Source of the DNA: Enterobacter sp. RIT418
GTDB lineage: Bacteria; Pseudomonadota; Gammaproteobacteria; Enterobacterales; Enterobacteriaceae
Reading direction: 5' to 3'
Assembly: GCF_003057745.1 (NCBI RefSeq)
Contig: NZ_QBJD02000007.1
Location: 1-64,000, forward strand
Length of the DNA stretch: 64,000 nucleotides
Part shown: positions 53,617 to 62,553 of the stretch, in pieces
Position numbering within the stretch: position 1 is the stretch's first letter
How the letters are laid out: each line of letters opens with the position of its first letter
The notes under the pieces: model-generated
Told to the model about the DNA's origin: nothing
The model's database searches: none
The model's input: only the letters and a program-made list of their open reading frames with translations
Translations under genes and position numbers: made by a program

Positions 53617-54468
53617 TTACGCGGGCAGCGGGAAAACGGCGTTGACCTGGCCGGTGCCGGAGCTGGCGAACAGCTCGGTGAGAAACTCGACCTTGCCGTC
53701 GTAGCGGTCCCAGCCGAGCATCCCCAGCAGCATCACCGTGTCGTGCATGTTGCCCTCGCCGTAGCAGTAGTCGGCGTACTCCGGCAGCATGCTGCAAAAC
53801 TCCTTAAACTGGCCTTCGCGCCACAGCTTCACCACGCGCTCGTCCATCTGGCGGTCAAACTCGCGGGTGTAGCTGTTCATTCCTTCCTCGGCGCGCTGGT
53901 CGTCGATAAAGCGGTGGGACAGCGAGCCGCTGGCGAGCACCGCCACGGTGCCGTCGTATTTTTCGATAGCGCTGACGATGGCCTCGCCGAGCCTGCGGCT
54001 GTCGGCAAAGTCGTGAACCGTGCAGAACGCCGAAATGGAAACCACCTTGAAGTGCTTATCCGCGTTCATGTAGCGCATTGGCACCAGGGTGCCGTACTCC
54101 AGCTTCAGGCTCGGGATGTTGTGCGCCTTGGCGCGCACGCCGAGCTTCACCGCCTCGTCGGCAATCAGCTGGCCCAGCTCCGGGTTGCCGTCGTAGTCGT
54201 AGGTCATGTCGCGGATAAAGTGCGGCAGCTCGTTGCTGGTGTAGACGCCTGAAAAATGGTCCGCGCAGTTGATGTGGTACGCGCTGTTCACCAGCCAGTG
54301 GGTGTCGAAGACGATAATGGTATCGACGCCCAGCTCGCGGCAGCGCTTGCTAATCTCTTTATGCCCGTCGATGGCCGACTGGCGGCAGCCGTGGTTTTTG
54401 CCCGGCAGCTCGGAGAGATACATCGACGGAACGTGGGTGATTTTTGCTGCTAACGCTAGCTTGCCCAT
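53617..54468 (-). CDS. hpaD: 3,4-Dihydroxyphenylacetate 2,3-dioxygenase
   Basis: 283 residues, class III (LigB-type) extradiol dioxygenase. Iron-binding His residues lie in THVPSMYLSELPGKNHG and DTHWLVNSAYHI, with a later acidic ligand. It opens the homoprotocatechuate ring by meta-cleavage to 5-carboxymethyl-2-hydroxymuconate semialdehyde. One base separates it from hpaE. Confidence 0.95.
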   Translation of the reverse strand: MGKLALAAKITHVPSMYLSELPGKNHGCRQSAIDGHKEISKRCRELGVDTIIVFDTHWLVNSAYHINCADHFSGVYTSNELPHFIRDMTYDYDGNPELGQLIADEAVKLGVRAKAHNIPSLKLEYGTLVPMRYMNADKHFKVVSISAFCTVHDFADSRRLGEAIVSAIEKYDGTVAVLASGSLSHRFIDDQRAEEGMNSYTREFDRQMDERVVKLWREGQFKEFCSMLPEYADYCYGEGNMHDTVMLLGMLGWDRYDGKVEFLTELFASSGTGQVNAVFPLPA

Positions 54469-54469
54469 A

Positions 54470-55936
54470 TCAGACTCCCCATTTTGGAATTGGATGGTCG
54501 CCCATGGAGATACAGACGTTTTTCATCTCCGCAAACACCTCAAAGCTGTACTCGCCGCCCTCGCGCCCGGTGCCGGAGGCCTTCACGCCGCCAAACGGCT
54601 GGCGCAGGTCGCGCACGTTCTGGGTATTCACAAACACCATGCCGGCTTCGATGTTGCGCGCCAGGCGCAGCACCTTGCTGACGTCCTGGGTCCAGATGTA
54701 GGACGCCAGGCCGTACTCCACGTCGTTCGCCAGCCGCAGCCCTTCCGCTTCGTCCTTAAACGGCAACAGGCAGGCCACCGGCCCGAAGATCTCCTCCTGC
54801 GCCACGCGCATGCGGTTGTCGACGTCCGCCAGCACCGTTGGGCGCAGGAAGTTGCCGCCGCGAAGGTGCGCGGGCAGATCGGTCGGTTTGTCCGGCCCGC
54901 CCGCCAGCAGGGTTGCCCCTTCCTCGATGCCGAGGCGGATATAGCCGGACACTTTCTCCCAGTGCTGTTGGCTTATCAGCGCGCCAACCTGGGTGTTCGG
55001 ATCGGTCGGGTCGCCCACGCGCAGGCGGTTAGCGCGCTCGGCAAAGCGCCTGACGAACTCCGGGTAGATGCTCTGCTGGATGAAGATGCGCGAGCCCGCG
55101 GTGCAGCGCTCGCCGTTGATGGAGAAGATGGTGAAGAGGGCGGCGTCCAGCGCGCGCTCGATGTCGGCGTCTTCAAAAATCAGCACCGGGGATTTGCCGC
55201 CCAGCTCCATGGAATACTTCTTCAGCCCGGCGTTTTTCATGATGTTGCGCCCGGTGGCGGTGCCGCCGGTAAACGACACGGCCCGCACGTCGTGATGGCG
55301 CACCAGCGCGTCGCCCGCCGTCGCGCCGTAGCCCTGCACCACGTTCAGCACGCCCGCCGGAATGCCCGCTTCGAGCGCCAGCTCGCCCAGGCGGTCGGCG
55401 GTCAGCGGGGAGAGTTCAGACATTTTCAGCACCGCGGTATTGCCGAGCGCCAGGCACGGCGCGACCTTCCAGGTGGCGGTCATAAACGGCACGTTCCACG
55501 GCGACACCAGCGCGCAGACGCCGACCGGCTGCACCAGGGTGTAGTTCAGCATCTTGTCGTCGACCGGGTAGGTTTTGCCGTTCATCTGCTGGCACACCTC
55601 GGCGAAGAACGCGAAGTTGTGCGAAGCGCGCGGGATCAGCACGTTTTTGGTCTGGTGGATCGGCAGGCCGGTGTCGGCGGTCTCCATGGCGGCGATCTCG
55701 GGCACGTTCTGGTCGATCAGGTCGCCCAGGCGGCGCATCAGGCGCGCGCGCTCCTTCATCGGCAGGTTGGCCCATTTTGGAAACGCCTCTTTGGCGGCGG
55801 CAACGGCCTGATGGATTTCGGCTTCACCGCCGGAAGCCACTTCCGCCAGCACCTCGCCGGAGGCCGGGTTAGTGGTGTGGAAGTAGTCGCTGCCCGCGAC
55901 GTTTTTACCGTTGATCCAATGGTTTATCTTTTTCAT
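54470..55936 (-). CDS. hpaE: 5-Carboxymethyl-2-hydroxymuconate semialdehyde dehydrogenase
   Basis: 488 residues, the E. coli HpaE length, opening MKKINHWINGKNVAGSDYF. Aldehyde dehydrogenase motifs: SPWNVPFMTATWK, FTGGTATG, LELGGKSP-type (SMELGGKSP) with the general base Glu, and the nucleophile Cys in NGERCTAGSR. It oxidises the ring-cleavage aldehyde with NAD. Overlaps the stop of hpaG (ATGA). Confidence 0.95.
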   Translation of the reverse strand: MKKINHWINGKNVAGSDYFHTTNPASGEVLAEVASGGEAEIHQAVAAAKEAFPKWANLPMKERARLMRRLGDLIDQNVPEIAAMETADTGLPIHQTKNVLIPRASHNFAFFAEVCQQMNGKTYPVDDKMLNYTLVQPVGVCALVSPWNVPFMTATWKVAPCLALGNTAVLKMSELSPLTADRLGELALEAGIPAGVLNVVQGYGATAGDALVRHHDVRAVSFTGGTATGRNIMKNAGLKKYSMELGGKSPVLIFEDADIERALDAALFTIFSINGERCTAGSRIFIQQSIYPEFVRRFAERANRLRVGDPTDPNTQVGALISQQHWEKVSGYIRLGIEEGATLLAGGPDKPTDLPAHLRGGNFLRPTVLADVDNRMRVAQEEIFGPVACLLPFKDEAEGLRLANDVEYGLASYIWTQDVSKVLRLARNIEAGMVFVNTQNVRDLRQPFGGVKASGTGREGGEYSFEVFAEMKNVCISMGDHPIPKWGV

Positions 55937-57210
55937 TTTGCCGTCTCCTCACTCACAATTCGGTTTACCAGGCGCCCCACGCCTTCCACTTCCACCACCA
56001 CTTCATCCCCCGGCACCACGTCGGACAGCCCCTTCGGCGTGCCGGTGGCAATCATGTCGCCCGGTTGCAGGGTCATAAACGCGCTCAGGTATGAAATCAG
56101 GAACGGGATGCTGAAAATCAGATCCGCCGTCGTGCCAAGCTGTCGCAGTTCGCCGTTAACGAAGGTGCGCAGGGCGAGGTTGTGCGGGTCGGGAATGGCC
56201 GCTTTCGGCACCACGTTAGGGGTAATTGGCGTCAGCCCGTCGCGGCTTTTCACCCGCAGGTTCGGACGGTAGTAGTTTTCGAGATAGTCGCGGATGGCGT
56301 AGTCGTTACAGACCGTGTAGCCCGCGACGTAGTCCATCGCCTCGGCTTCACCGACGTTGCGCGCGGTTTTACCGATCACCACCACCAGCTCGGACTCGTA
56401 GTGCATGTAGTCAACGTTGTCCGGGCGGACCGAGGTCTGGTTATCGCCGTTGAAGGTATTGGGCGCTTTGATGAACACCAGCGGCTCGGTAGGCGGTTTG
56501 AAGTCCAGCTCGCTGGCGTGGTCGGCGTAGTTCAGGCCGAGGGCGAACAGCGTCGGGTGCGGATGCGGGCCCTGAACGATAGCGACCTCGCGCTCATCGA
56601 CCACCGGGTTTTCCAGCGGCGGGAAGCCCTTCGCCAGCACGCGCACGCGATCGCCCGGGCGGATCTCAACGCGGCTTTGCGGGGTACCGAGCAGGATCGC
56701 ATCGCCCGGATTGAGGGTGGCGAACTCGCTCAGGGCGCTCAGCAGTTCTGCGGCGTTGCGCTGTAGGTCGGCGGTGTTCCAGCGGTCGGCCTCGCGGCCG
56801 TTGATTTCGGTGATGAGGGTCAGGCTATCCACGCTGTCGACGGCGACCATCTCCCCTAACGGACAAAATCCGTCGCGGCATTTGGCCTTGATCGCCGGGC
56901 GATAGAAGCTCTCTTCCGGCAGGCTGATTTCGTTCGCCAGGGCGTATCCGGCGATGTATTCCGCCGCGTCCTGTGCGCGCACCTTGCTTGCCGTTTTACC
57001 GACCACCAGCGCGACGGTGGCACCGCTTAGCACCGTTTCTCCCTGCGGAAACGGAATAGGGTCACCCGCGCGGATCACGGTGTTATGGGGCTTGATAAAC
57101 CAGACCGCCGTTTTCGGCGGCGCGTTGTAGGGGGCCTTTGTGAAAGCGTCACCCCACGCCGCCAGCTGGCTTTGATGGTTTAACGCAACGGCAAAAACGG
57201 TACCTTTCAT
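55933..57210 (-). CDS. hpaG: Bifunctional decarboxylase/isomerase HpaG (HpaG1-G2 fusion)
   Basis: 425 residues from the ATG at 57210 (MKGTVFAVALNHQSQL): GAGGAG is seven bases from it but only one base from an ATG two codons upstream. Two tandem FAH-like domains are visible (about 1-200 and 210-425), each with its own GKT(A/S) and metal-binding stretch; the second carries the canonical E-x-E region. It decarboxylates and isomerises 5-oxopent-3-ene-1,2,5-tricarboxylate. First gene of the meta-pathway operon. Confidence 0.94.
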   Translation of the reverse strand: MKGTVFAVALNHQSQLAAWGDAFTKAPYNAPPKTAVWFIKPHNTVIRAGDPIPFPQGETVLSGATVALVVGKTASKVRAQDAAEYIAGYALANEISLPEESFYRPAIKAKCRDGFCPLGEMVAVDSVDSLTLITEINGREADRWNTADLQRNAAELLSALSEFATLNPGDAILLGTPQSRVEIRPGDRVRVLAKGFPPLENPVVDEREVAIVQGPHPHPTLFALGLNYADHASELDFKPPTEPLVFIKAPNTFNGDNQTSVRPDNVDYMHYESELVVVIGKTARNVGEAEAMDYVAGYTVCNDYAIRDYLENYYRPNLRVKSRDGLTPITPNVVPKAAIPDPHNLALRTFVNGELRQLGTTADLIFSIPFLISYLSAFMTLQPGDMIATGTPKGLSDVVPGDEVVVEVEGVGRLVNRIVSEETAK

Positions 57211-57247
57211 CCACATACTCCTCAGCCGGTTATCCAGACTGTGATTT

Positions 57248-57263
57248 CATTAATATGTTAATG
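57248..57263. promoter_or_regulatory. HpaR operator in the hpaG-hpaR spacer
   Basis: CATTAA-TATG-TTAATG is a perfect palindrome 37 bases before the hpaG ATG. HpaR of E. coli W represses both divergent promoters through such a site. A related half-site TATTAATG lies near the hpaR start (57456-57463), which may be the second operator. Confidence 0.75.
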
Positions 57264-57477
57264 ATCTGGTTTTAAGCTTTTGCTGGTTATTTCGCAATCA
57301 GAAGTAAAAAATTTGTGATATGAATAACAATAAATTTACATCATGTGTATTATGTCTATAAAAAACAGTAGTTTAATTAAAATGTGTGATTTCTGTTGGA
57401 CTTTTTAGCGTAAAATGGGTTGTTTATAAAACCAGCGCTTATAGATTGTTTATGTATTAATGAATTTTGGGGTGACT

Positions 57478-57921
57478 ATGCATGACTCTTTAACCATCGC
57501 GCTGCTGCAGGCGCGGGAAGCGGCGATGTCTTACTTCCGGCCCATCGTGAAGCGGCATAACCTGACCGAGCAGCAGTGGCGCATCGTGCGGGTGCTGGCG
57601 GAAAACCCGTCGATGGATTTTCACGATCTGGCGTTTCGCACCTGTATTTTGCGCCCCAGCCTGACGGGCATTCTTACCCGCATGGAGCGTGACGGACTGG
57701 TGCTACGCCTGAAGCCGGTGAACGACCAGCGCAAGCTGTACGTGTCGCTGACCAAAGCGGGCAATACGTTGTATGAGCACGCTCAGGCGCAGGTGGAAGA
57801 GGCGTATCAGCGCATTGAGGCGGAATTCACGCCGGAGAAAATGCAGCAGCTGACGGCGCTGCTGGAGGAATTTATTACGCTGGGGAATCGGCAAAATGCA
57901 GAGCCAGAAGAGTTGGATTAA
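57478..57921 (+). CDS. hpaR: MarR-family repressor of the hpa meta operon
   Basis: 147 residues from the ATG at 57478 (MHDSLTIALLQAREAAMSYFRPI), the known HpaR start; GGGGTG lies six bases before it. Winged helix at about 38-100 (MDFHDLAFRTCILRPSLTGILTRMERDGLVLRLKP), with the wing DQRKLYVSLT. It blocks hpaG and its own gene until 4-hydroxyphenylacetate-type ligands bind. Divergent from hpaG. Confidence 0.94.
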   Translation: MHDSLTIALLQAREAAMSYFRPIVKRHNLTEQQWRIVRVLAENPSMDFHDLAFRTCILRPSLTGILTRMERDGLVLRLKPVNDQRKLYVSLTKAGNTLYEHAQAQVEEAYQRIEAEFTPEKMQQLTALLEEFITLGNRQNAEPEELD

Positions 57922-57945
57922 TCATCACTTTTAGTACGATTTTCG

Positions 57946-57972
57946 TAAAGTTTTCTCCTTCCAGGCCGAAAA
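57946..57972 (+). promoter_or_regulatory. Sigma28 (FliA) promoter for tsr
   Basis: TAAAGTTT (57946-57953), an 11-base spacer, then GCCGAAAA (57965-57972) matches the flagellar sigma28 consensus TAAAGTTT-N11-GCCGATAA with one mismatch. It lies about 31 bases before the tsr ATG. Confidence 0.9.
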
Positions 57973-58003
57973 TTCTGTTATCTGTCTGATGGAAAGTGAA
58001 AAC

Positions 58004-59668
58004 ATGTTAAATCGTATCAAGATTGTCACCAGCTTGTTGCTGGTTTTGGCCATTTTTGGCCTGCTTCAACTGACATCCGGTGGTCTTTTCTTTAATGCAC
58101 TCAAGCATGACAAAGAGAATTTCACCGTCCTGCAAACCATTCGCCAGCAACAATCCACGCTGAACGGCAGCTGGGTGGCGCTGCTGCAAACCCGTAATAC
58201 CCTCAACCGCGCGGGCATCCGCTACATGATGGATCAGAGCAATATCGGCAGCGGCGCGACCGTTTCCGACCTGATGCAGATTGCGTCGGCGTCCCTTAAG
58301 CAGGCGGAGAAAAACTGGGCGGATTACGAAGCCCTGCCGCGCGACCCTCGCCAAAGCGATGCCGCCGCGCTGGAGATTAAGCGCAACTACGATATCTACC
58401 ACGGCGCGCTGGCCGAGCTGATCCAGCTGCTGGGCGCGGGCAAAATCAACGCCTTCTTCGACCAGCCGACCCAGAGCTATCAGGACGGTTTTGAGAAACA
58501 GTACGTCAGCTACCTGCAGCAGAACGACGCGCTGTACCAGAAGGCGGTAGAAGACAGCAACAGCTCTTACAGCCAGGCTATCTGGGTGCTGATTAGCGTG
58601 CTGGTTGCCGTGCTGGTGGTGATTATCGCCGTCTGGCTGGGCATTAAGCAGGCGCTGATTTCGCCGCTGAACCGCCTGATCGACAGCATTCGCCACATCG
58701 CCAGCGGCGACCTGGTGAAGCGCATCGACGTGGACGGCAGCAACGAAATGGGCCTGCTGGCCGATTCTCTGCGCCACATGCAGGGCGAGCTGGTGCGCAC
58801 CGTGGGCGACGTGCGTAACGGAGCGAACGCCATCTACAGCGGCGCGAGCGAAATTTCGATGGGCAACAACGATCTCTCTTCTCGCACCGAGCAGCAGGCC
58901 GCCTCTCTGGAAGAGACCGCTGCGAGCATGGAACAGCTGACCGCCACCGTGAAGCAGAACGCCGAGAATGCCCGCCAGGCCAGCAACCTGGCCCTGAGCG
59001 CGTCGGAAACCGCGCAGAAAGGCGGTAAGGTTGTCGATAACGTGGTGCAAACCATGCGCGATATCGCCGGCAGTTCCCAGAAGATCGCCGATATTATCAG
59101 CGTGATTGACGGCATTGCCTTCCAGACCAACATCCTTGCGCTGAACGCGGCGGTAGAAGCGGCGCGTGCGGGCGAACAGGGGCGCGGCTTTGCGGTCGTG
59201 GCCGGTGAAGTGCGCAACCTCGCACAGCGCAGCGCCCAGGCGGCGCGCGAGATTAAGAGCCTGATTGAAGATTCCGTGGGCCGCGTCGAGCTGGGCTCGA
59301 CGCTTGTCGAGAGCGCCGGTGAAACGATGGGTGAAATCGTGAATGCGGTAACCCGCGTGACCGACATCATGGGCGAAATTGCCTCTGCGTCCGACGAGCA
59401 GAGCCGCGGCATCGACCAGGTGGGTCTGGCGGTGGCCGAGATGGATCGCGTAACCCAGCAAAACGCCTCGCTGGTGGAAGAATCCGCCGCCGCTGCCGCG
59501 GCGCTGGAAGAGCAGGCGAGCCGCCTGACGCAGGCCGTTGCGGTGTTCCGCATTCAGCAGGAGCAGATGAAGGCGCGCGAGCTGGCGGCTGCAAAAAGCG
59601 TTGTCTCTCCGGTGATGTCGCGTAAAGCGGCAACCGCCGACGCGGGCGACAACTGGGAAACCTTCTAA
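58004..59668 (+). CDS. tsr: Methyl-accepting chemotaxis protein Tsr (serine receptor)
   Basis: 554 residues from the ATG at 58004 ([27 protein letters not shown]). Two membrane helices (about 8-30 and 189-212) flank the periplasmic helical sensor (with the serine-binding Arg in the [10 protein letters not shown] stretch), then a HAMP domain and the long signalling coiled coil with the hairpin tip [30 protein letters not shown] split by residue blocks. It ends NWETF, the CheR/CheB docking tail. Senses serine and AI-2 via LsrB-type input. Under sigma28 control. Confidence 0.95.
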   Translation: MLNRIKIVTSLLLVLAIFGLLQLTSGGLFFNALKHDKENFTVLQTIRQQQSTLNGSWVALLQTRNTLNRAGIRYMMDQSNIGSGATVSDLMQIASASLKQAEKNWADYEALPRDPRQSDAAALEIKRNYDIYHGALAELIQLLGAGKINAFFDQPTQSYQDGFEKQYVSYLQQNDALYQKAVEDSNSSYSQAIWVLISVLVAVLVVIIAVWLGIKQALISPLNRLIDSIRHIASGDLVKRIDVDGSNEMGLLADSLRHMQGELVRTVGDVRNGANAIYSGASEISMGNNDLSSRTEQQAASLEETAASMEQLTATVKQNAENARQASNLALSASETAQKGGKVVDNVVQTMRDIAGSSQKIADIISVIDGIAFQTNILALNAAVEAARAGEQGRGFAVVAGEVRNLAQRSAQAAREIKSLIEDSVGRVELGSTLVESAGETMGEIVNAVTRVTDIMGEIASASDEQSRGIDQVGLAVAEMDRVTQQNASLVEESAAAAAALEEQASRLTQAVAVFRIQQEQMKARELAAAKSVVSPVMSRKAATADAGDNWETF

Positions 59669-59678
59669 TCCCGCGCGT

Positions 59679-59711
59679 TGTGCCGGGGGCGGCGATGCCT
59701 TACCCGGCCAA
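59679..59711. repeat. REP-like palindrome after tsr
   Basis: TTGTGCCGGG and CCCGGCCAA arms around GGCGGCGATGCC form a typical REP fold ten bases past the tsr stop, between convergent genes. It probably marks the 3' end of the tsr mRNA. Confidence 0.6.
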
Positions 59712-59728
59712 CGATTCGGAGAAATGCT

Positions 59729-60238
59729 CTAACTAAGAGGCAGGCGCATGGCGCAGCGCGTTTCAAACGCGAAGCCGTGCGCGGCCTCTTCTTCCCTTTT
59801 CTGACGCAGCTCAGGCGTGAGCGCAGTGACGAATTCAAACCCCAGCCGCGCGTAAAACGGCGCATTCCACGGCACGTCACGAAACGTCGTCAGCGTGAGC
59901 GACGTCAGCCCCGCTGAGCGCGCATGGTCCGCCGCGCAGGCGATAAGCTGCCGGCCAATTCCCTGTCCCTGCCAGTCGAGATGCACCGAAAGCTCCACGA
60001 TAAACAGCGACAAAGCGTGCGCTTCCGTGAGGATAAACCCAACGGGACGGTCGTTCGCCAGCGCCAGCCAGCTGTACCCCCGTTCGGCGTAGTCGCGATG
60101 CTGTTCAGCAGAGATGACGTCTCCGTCGGCCAGCCACGCCAGTTCAGGAGAGTCGCGAAAACGCTGGCCCGCCGCGCGCTCGATGGCGGGCAGGCAGGCA
60201 ACGTCATGTTCTGTGGTGGGGCGGAATGTGATGTTCAT
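59729..60238 (-). CDS. GNAT-family N-acetyltransferase
   Basis: 169 residues. Acetyl-CoA-binding pyrophosphate loop WQGQGIGRQL (about 90-100), with a preceding beta-bulge strand ELSVHLD and the C-terminal NAPFYARLGF motif. The substrate amine cannot be told. Its first codon is 15 bases from the stop of the small gene that is transcribed in the same direction upstream, so they may share a message. Confidence 0.85.
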   Translation of the reverse strand: MNITFRPTTEHDVACLPAIERAAGQRFRDSPELAWLADGDVISAEQHRDYAERGYSWLALANDRPVGFILTEAHALSLFIVELSVHLDWQGQGIGRQLIACAADHARSAGLTSLTLTTFRDVPWNAPFYARLGFEFVTALTPELRQKREEEAAHGFAFETRCAMRLPLS

Positions 60239-60253
60239 GGCGCGAGTATAGCG

Positions 60254-60727
60254 TTACTCCGAGCAGATCAGCACCGGAGAGTAAAAATTGCTGATCACCA
60301 GCGCGTCTTCCGGGGTGCGCTCTATCGTCAGGAGCCTTTTATTGCCCTGCGCCAGGCCCGCGACGTATTTTTCAAACACCCCTGGCGGCATAGCGTCATG
60401 GCTAAAACGCTCCACTTTTTGAATCACAATCTCATACAGTTCGCCCTCTACGTGGCGCCATTTGAACATCTCCTGGCGGGAGACCTCCCAGCTGCGCTGC
60501 GCATTCACCACGCTGCCGTTTAGCGTGATGTATCCCGTTTTGTCGGGATGAAACCGCATGATGATCTCGCCGTCGAACGTGAAATCATGGCTGTCTCGAC
60601 GGTCGGAAAAGGTCAGGTTTCCGTCGCAGGCCACCGACAGCGGAGGCGTGTGAAAGTACCACGCCAGCGCGGCGCCCAGCAGCAGCAGGTTGAGGATGAG
60701 GATTAGCCAAACTTTTTTGTATCTCAT
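60254..60727 (-). CDS. Single-helix membrane-anchored periplasmic protein, ToxS-like partner
   Basis: 157 residues. One N-terminal membrane helix (about 6-25, VWLILILNLLLLGAALAWYF) and a beta-rich periplasmic body starting PPLSVACDGNLTFSDRR with two Cys (34 and 155) that may bond. It follows the CadC/ToxR-type regulator by one base. In such pairs the small partner stabilises the regulator in the periplasm; no sequence match to ToxS was possible by eye, so this is based on layout. Confidence 0.65.
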   Translation of the reverse strand: MRYKKVWLILILNLLLLGAALAWYFHTPPLSVACDGNLTFSDRRDSHDFTFDGEIIMRFHPDKTGYITLNGSVVNAQRSWEVSRQEMFKWRHVEGELYEIVIQKVERFSHDAMPPGVFEKYVAGLAQGNKRLLTIERTPEDALVISNFYSPVLICSE

Positions 60728-60728
60728 A

Positions 60729-61469
60729 TCACCACTCGTAATAGTAAAGCGTACGACAGGCGCTGGCTTTACCCTCCGTGAGGGAGCATTGGGAGAGCAC
60801 CACCCGCCCTTCGTGGCCGTAGAAAAGCGTTCTCTGAATGTGCATGTAGAAAATCGAGTTTTTTAGGCACGGAAGATGACCGTCCTGCTGAAGCGTCTGC
60901 GCCAGCCCAATCGCCCTCTCATGGAAAACGTCCGCCAGCGGCATAAAGGTGTAGACCGGACAGGCGCCAATATGGGTCAGCAGATGGACCTCGCGCTTCT
61001 GGCCTGCCGGCTTGATTGCCGCTATCCAGATGCACAGTGCAACGACCGCCAGCGTGAGCGCACCGCAGAACAGCACGTCCGGACGCACCCGCCGTGCGGA
61101 TGTCGCCGTTTCGGCTGCCGGGCGCGGCTCGTCCAGCGCGGTGACCGTGACGTCTGCGCTGAGCATAAAGCCCGTTTTAGGCACGGTGACGATAAACAGC
61201 ACGTCGGGAAGCAGGCTTGCCAGCAATTTGCGTAAAATGCTGACGTACTGGTTTAGCGAATTGTTCGACCCCTGCAGCCCGCGTCTGTCCCAGACCTCGT
61301 GAAGAAGCGTTTCTCGTTCGACCACGTTCCCATGATGCTGCACCAGCAGCTTCATGATGGTATTGGCCGTGCAGGTGAGGATCTGCGCATCCTCATCCGG
61401 CGCATTAATCAGAGAAACAGAACCGTCCTCGTCATTGTAGACGAGGGCGTCAGCAAGCAGGTATTTCAT
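60729..61469 (-). CDS. Membrane-bound winged-helix regulator (CadC/ToxR type)
   Basis: 246 residues. An N-terminal OmpR-type winged helix (about 15-105, CTANTIMKLLVQHHGNVVERETLLHEVWDRRG...NNSLNQYVSILRKLL...IVTVPKTGFML), one membrane helix (131-152, VLFCGALTLAVVALCIWIA) and an about 95-residue periplasmic sensor with four Cys. It binds DNA from the membrane in response to a periplasmic signal. Adjacent to, and in the same direction as, the pilus genes, so the pilus operon is a likely target. Confidence 0.8.
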   Translation of the reverse strand: MKYLLADALVYNDEDGSVSLINAPDEDAQILTCTANTIMKLLVQHHGNVVERETLLHEVWDRRGLQGSNNSLNQYVSILRKLLASLLPDVLFIVTVPKTGFMLSADVTVTALDEPRPAAETATSARRVRPDVLFCGALTLAVVALCIWIAAIKPAGQKREVHLLTHIGACPVYTFMPLADVFHERAIGLAQTLQQDGHLPCLKNSIFYMHIQRTLFYGHEGRVVLSQCSLTEGKASACRTLYYYEW

Positions 61470-61596
61470 AATGTGTTGTAATACAGACAGAGATAACGAA
61501 TAAAAGAACAGGCCTTTCGCCTGATGAAGCAGAGCTGTTGGCTATTTTAGCGTCATTGTTACCGATAACATTGATCCAGACGGGATTTTTCGCTGT

Positions 61597-62553
61597 TTAA
61601 TAAGTCAGGGTGATTAGCACATCATCACTGAATTCCCCCGTGCCGCTCAGGGGCTGCGCCGGGACCTCTCCGTAGACGGTATAATTCTGCATGCCGCCTG
61701 CGGGGTTGATGACCTGCATCGCATCGCCGCTGCTTTGGTCGCCCCAGCGTTGGGTGGTCCCCGCATCCTGCCAGAGGCCGTAGCGCAGGCACTTGCCTTC
61801 ATCGTTGCACAGCTGCCGCTGATTGCCGCTGGCATGATTGCCTTTTCCCATCGCGAGCGTGAACGCGGTTCCGGCTGGGCAGCGCGTGGTGAGGGTGGCG
61901 GTGGAGCGCGTCGGGCGCAGGGTAGCGGTGCTGCTCAGGGTGCCGAAGTTAAGCGGCGTCACGCGCTCGATGTAGCATCCCTGGCTGATTTCGGCCTGCG
62001 CGTTGGTGCCGCCCTGCACTTCTTCCCCTTCTGCGGAACCGTCCGAGCAGTTTTGCAGCGCATCCTGACGCATGGCGCTGTGCCAGGCGATGCGCAGATT
62101 CATGTTGTAGTTGTAATAGTGGTATGCCGGAAGCTGGCTTTGCCCTGACGGTATGGTGGCAATAAGCGGAAAGCTGCCGCTGACGTTGGCATTGCTATCC
62201 GCGGCCAGGGTCTGCTGAATCAGGTTCCCGCTGCTGGCTGGCCCCAGCTCCTGAGCGCGCGCTGTGCCGTTAAGCAGGCGGAAGAGAAGGGTGTACTGTT
62301 TCCCCTCCTGGTCCCCCGGCGAGATCATCTGAAAGGGCGGGGCGTCGATGCTGCTGAGGCAAACGTTGATGTACTCTGTCGCCCCGAGATTATCCGCCTG
62401 ACAGCTAAATTTTACCTCGGTGTTGACGGAGGTGGTATTGCCCGCAACGACGTTGCCAAAGTTAATGGCGGGCGTGGAGGTTATCCAGCACTCTGCGGCC
62501 ATCACCTTAATGGACAGGACGATCAGCAATAATAACGGCACTCTTAATGACAC
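61597..62553 (-). CDS. Spore-coat-U-domain pilus tip subunit (CsuE-like)
   Basis: 318 residues from a GTG at 62553, seven bases from GGAG and overlapping the usher stop by ten bases. Longer starts would run deep into the usher. A signal peptide (VSLRVPLLLLIVLSIKVMA) is followed by two SCPU-type domains with paired Cys: CWITSTPAINFGNVVAG...CQADN and CYIERVTPLNFGTLSSTATLRP...CPAGTAF. Archaic (sigma) chaperone-usher pili carry such a two-domain adhesin at the tip, mediating biofilm on plastics in Acinetobacter Csu. Last gene of the pilus operon. Confidence 0.8.
   Translation of the reverse strand: MSLRVPLLLLIVLSIKVMAAECWITSTPAINFGNVVAGNTTSVNTEVKFSCQADNLGATEYINVCLSSIDAPPFQMISPGDQEGKQYTLLFRLLNGTARAQELGPASSGNLIQQTLAADSNANVSGSFPLIATIPSGQSQLPAYHYYNYNMNLRIAWHSAMRQDALQNCSDGSAEGEEVQGGTNAQAEISQGCYIERVTPLNFGTLSSTATLRPTRSTATLTTRCPAGTAFTLAMGKGNHASGNQRQLCNDEGKCLRYGLWQDAGTTQRWGDQSSGDAMQVINPAGGMQNYTVYGEVPAQPLSGTGEFSDDVLITLTY

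Noticed and set aside
54269-56272. Plus-strand frame of 667 codons across hpaD, hpaE and hpaG
   Set aside because: Covers three known genes on the minus strand; absence of stops reflects high GC.
58007-59461. Minus-strand frame of 484 codons opposite tsr
   Set aside because: Antisense shadow of a chemoreceptor gene with a sigma28 promoter.
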